DNA of 64,000 bases from Rhodopseudomonas palustris. Lineage in GTDB: Bacteria > Pseudomonadota > Alphaproteobacteria > Rhizobiales > Xanthobacteraceae. Position 1 is the stretch's first letter. Each line of letters opens with the position of its first letter. The stretch lies in assembly GCF_034479375.1 (NCBI RefSeq), contig NZ_CP140155.1, positions 3,386,501 to 3,450,500 on the forward strand, in the 5' to 3' direction. The position numbers and the translations under genes were made by a program. A model generated the notes under the pieces. The model had not been told where the DNA came from. It was given only the letters and a program-made list of their open reading frames with translations, and did not search any database. Below, in pieces: positions 63,898 through 64,000 of the stretch.

Positions 63898-64000
63898 TCA
63901 GCGGATGATGTCGAAGGACAGGTCGGTCTTGCCGGCGATGTTGGTGGCCTTGTCCATTTCGTCGAAGATCTTGTCGAGGATCTTGACCAGCACGTTCATC
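63898..64000 (-). CDS. nifK: NifK, C-terminal end only (cut by window edge)
   Basis: The last 33 codons plus stop lie here: the translation ends KTDLSFDIIR, the typical NifK C-terminus. The rest is outside the window. nifE starts 51 bases downstream, as in a nifHDKEN order. Confidence 0.85.
   Translation of the reverse strand, partial: MNVLVKILDKIFDEMDKATNIAGKTDLSFDIIR

Overview
The window is GC-rich alphaproteobacterial chromosome and most resembles Rhodopseudomonas (Bradyrhizobiaceae). Three things point there: the nif/fix gene order (nifK-nifE-nifN-nifX-DUF269-small nif protein-fdxB-nifQ-iscA-nifU-nifS-nifV-nifW, then fixABCX); the palindromic intergenic repeats; and an alphaproteobacterial general-stress (EcfG-type) promoter. 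I saw no rRNA, tRNA, CRISPR array, transposase or phage gene. Two S1C-type proteins, one intact and one catalytically dead, lie in the first third.

Layout. 0-20 kb is a mixed housekeeping and stress region: a chemoreceptor, a tandem-hotdog thioesterase, an acetate kinase / MaoC-phosphotransacylase fusion / FabI set, a polyphosphate kinase 2, a BA14K-like secreted protein with a clear EcfG promoter, a membrane-anchored trehalose-6-phosphate synthase, a DUF2254 protein, a DegP-like protease, an isochorismatase-like hydrolase, an orphan BMP-type binding protein and the pseudo-protease. About 20.3-33.7 kb is an exopolysaccharide locus: polymerase/ligase, UDP-galactose 4-epimerase, WecG/TagA glycosyltransferase, GH5 glycosidase, a VpsF-like membrane protein, a Wzc-like chain-length protein with a degenerate kinase P-loop, two further glycosyltransferases, a VanZ-like protein and a Wzx flippase. 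33.8-36.7 kb is a methionine/sulfhydrylation operon (homoserine acyltransferase, sulfhydrylase, flavin reductase).

36.9-48.6 kb is the most unusual part. It has two acyl-CoA/AMP ligases, a class IV aminotransferase, a ThDP enzyme, a GNAT protein, an ACP-ligase-SDR operon, and a divergent locus with an amino acid:[carrier protein] ligase (a truncated seryl-tRNA-synthetase relative that keeps its zinc ligands), an acyl-CoA-dehydrogenase-like flavoprotein, its probable carrier protein and a cupin. Together these look like carrier-protein-based chemistry on an amino acid with no NRPS; the product is unknown.

49-64 kb is the nitrogen fixation region, entirely on the minus strand apart from a DUF2478 gene. 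fixABCX supplies low-potential electrons; nifE/N/X/Q/V build and deliver FeMo-cofactor; nifU/S/iscA supply Fe-S clusters. Two sigma-54 (-24/-12) promoters with upstream NifA sites (TGT-N10-ACA) were found, before fixA and before iscA-nifUSV, and the two NifA sites share an almost identical core. NifU has Trp at position 35, where the scaffold domain normally has a conserved Cys. At least six families of interspersed palindromic repeats sit in the gaps between genes, often where transcription would need to stop.
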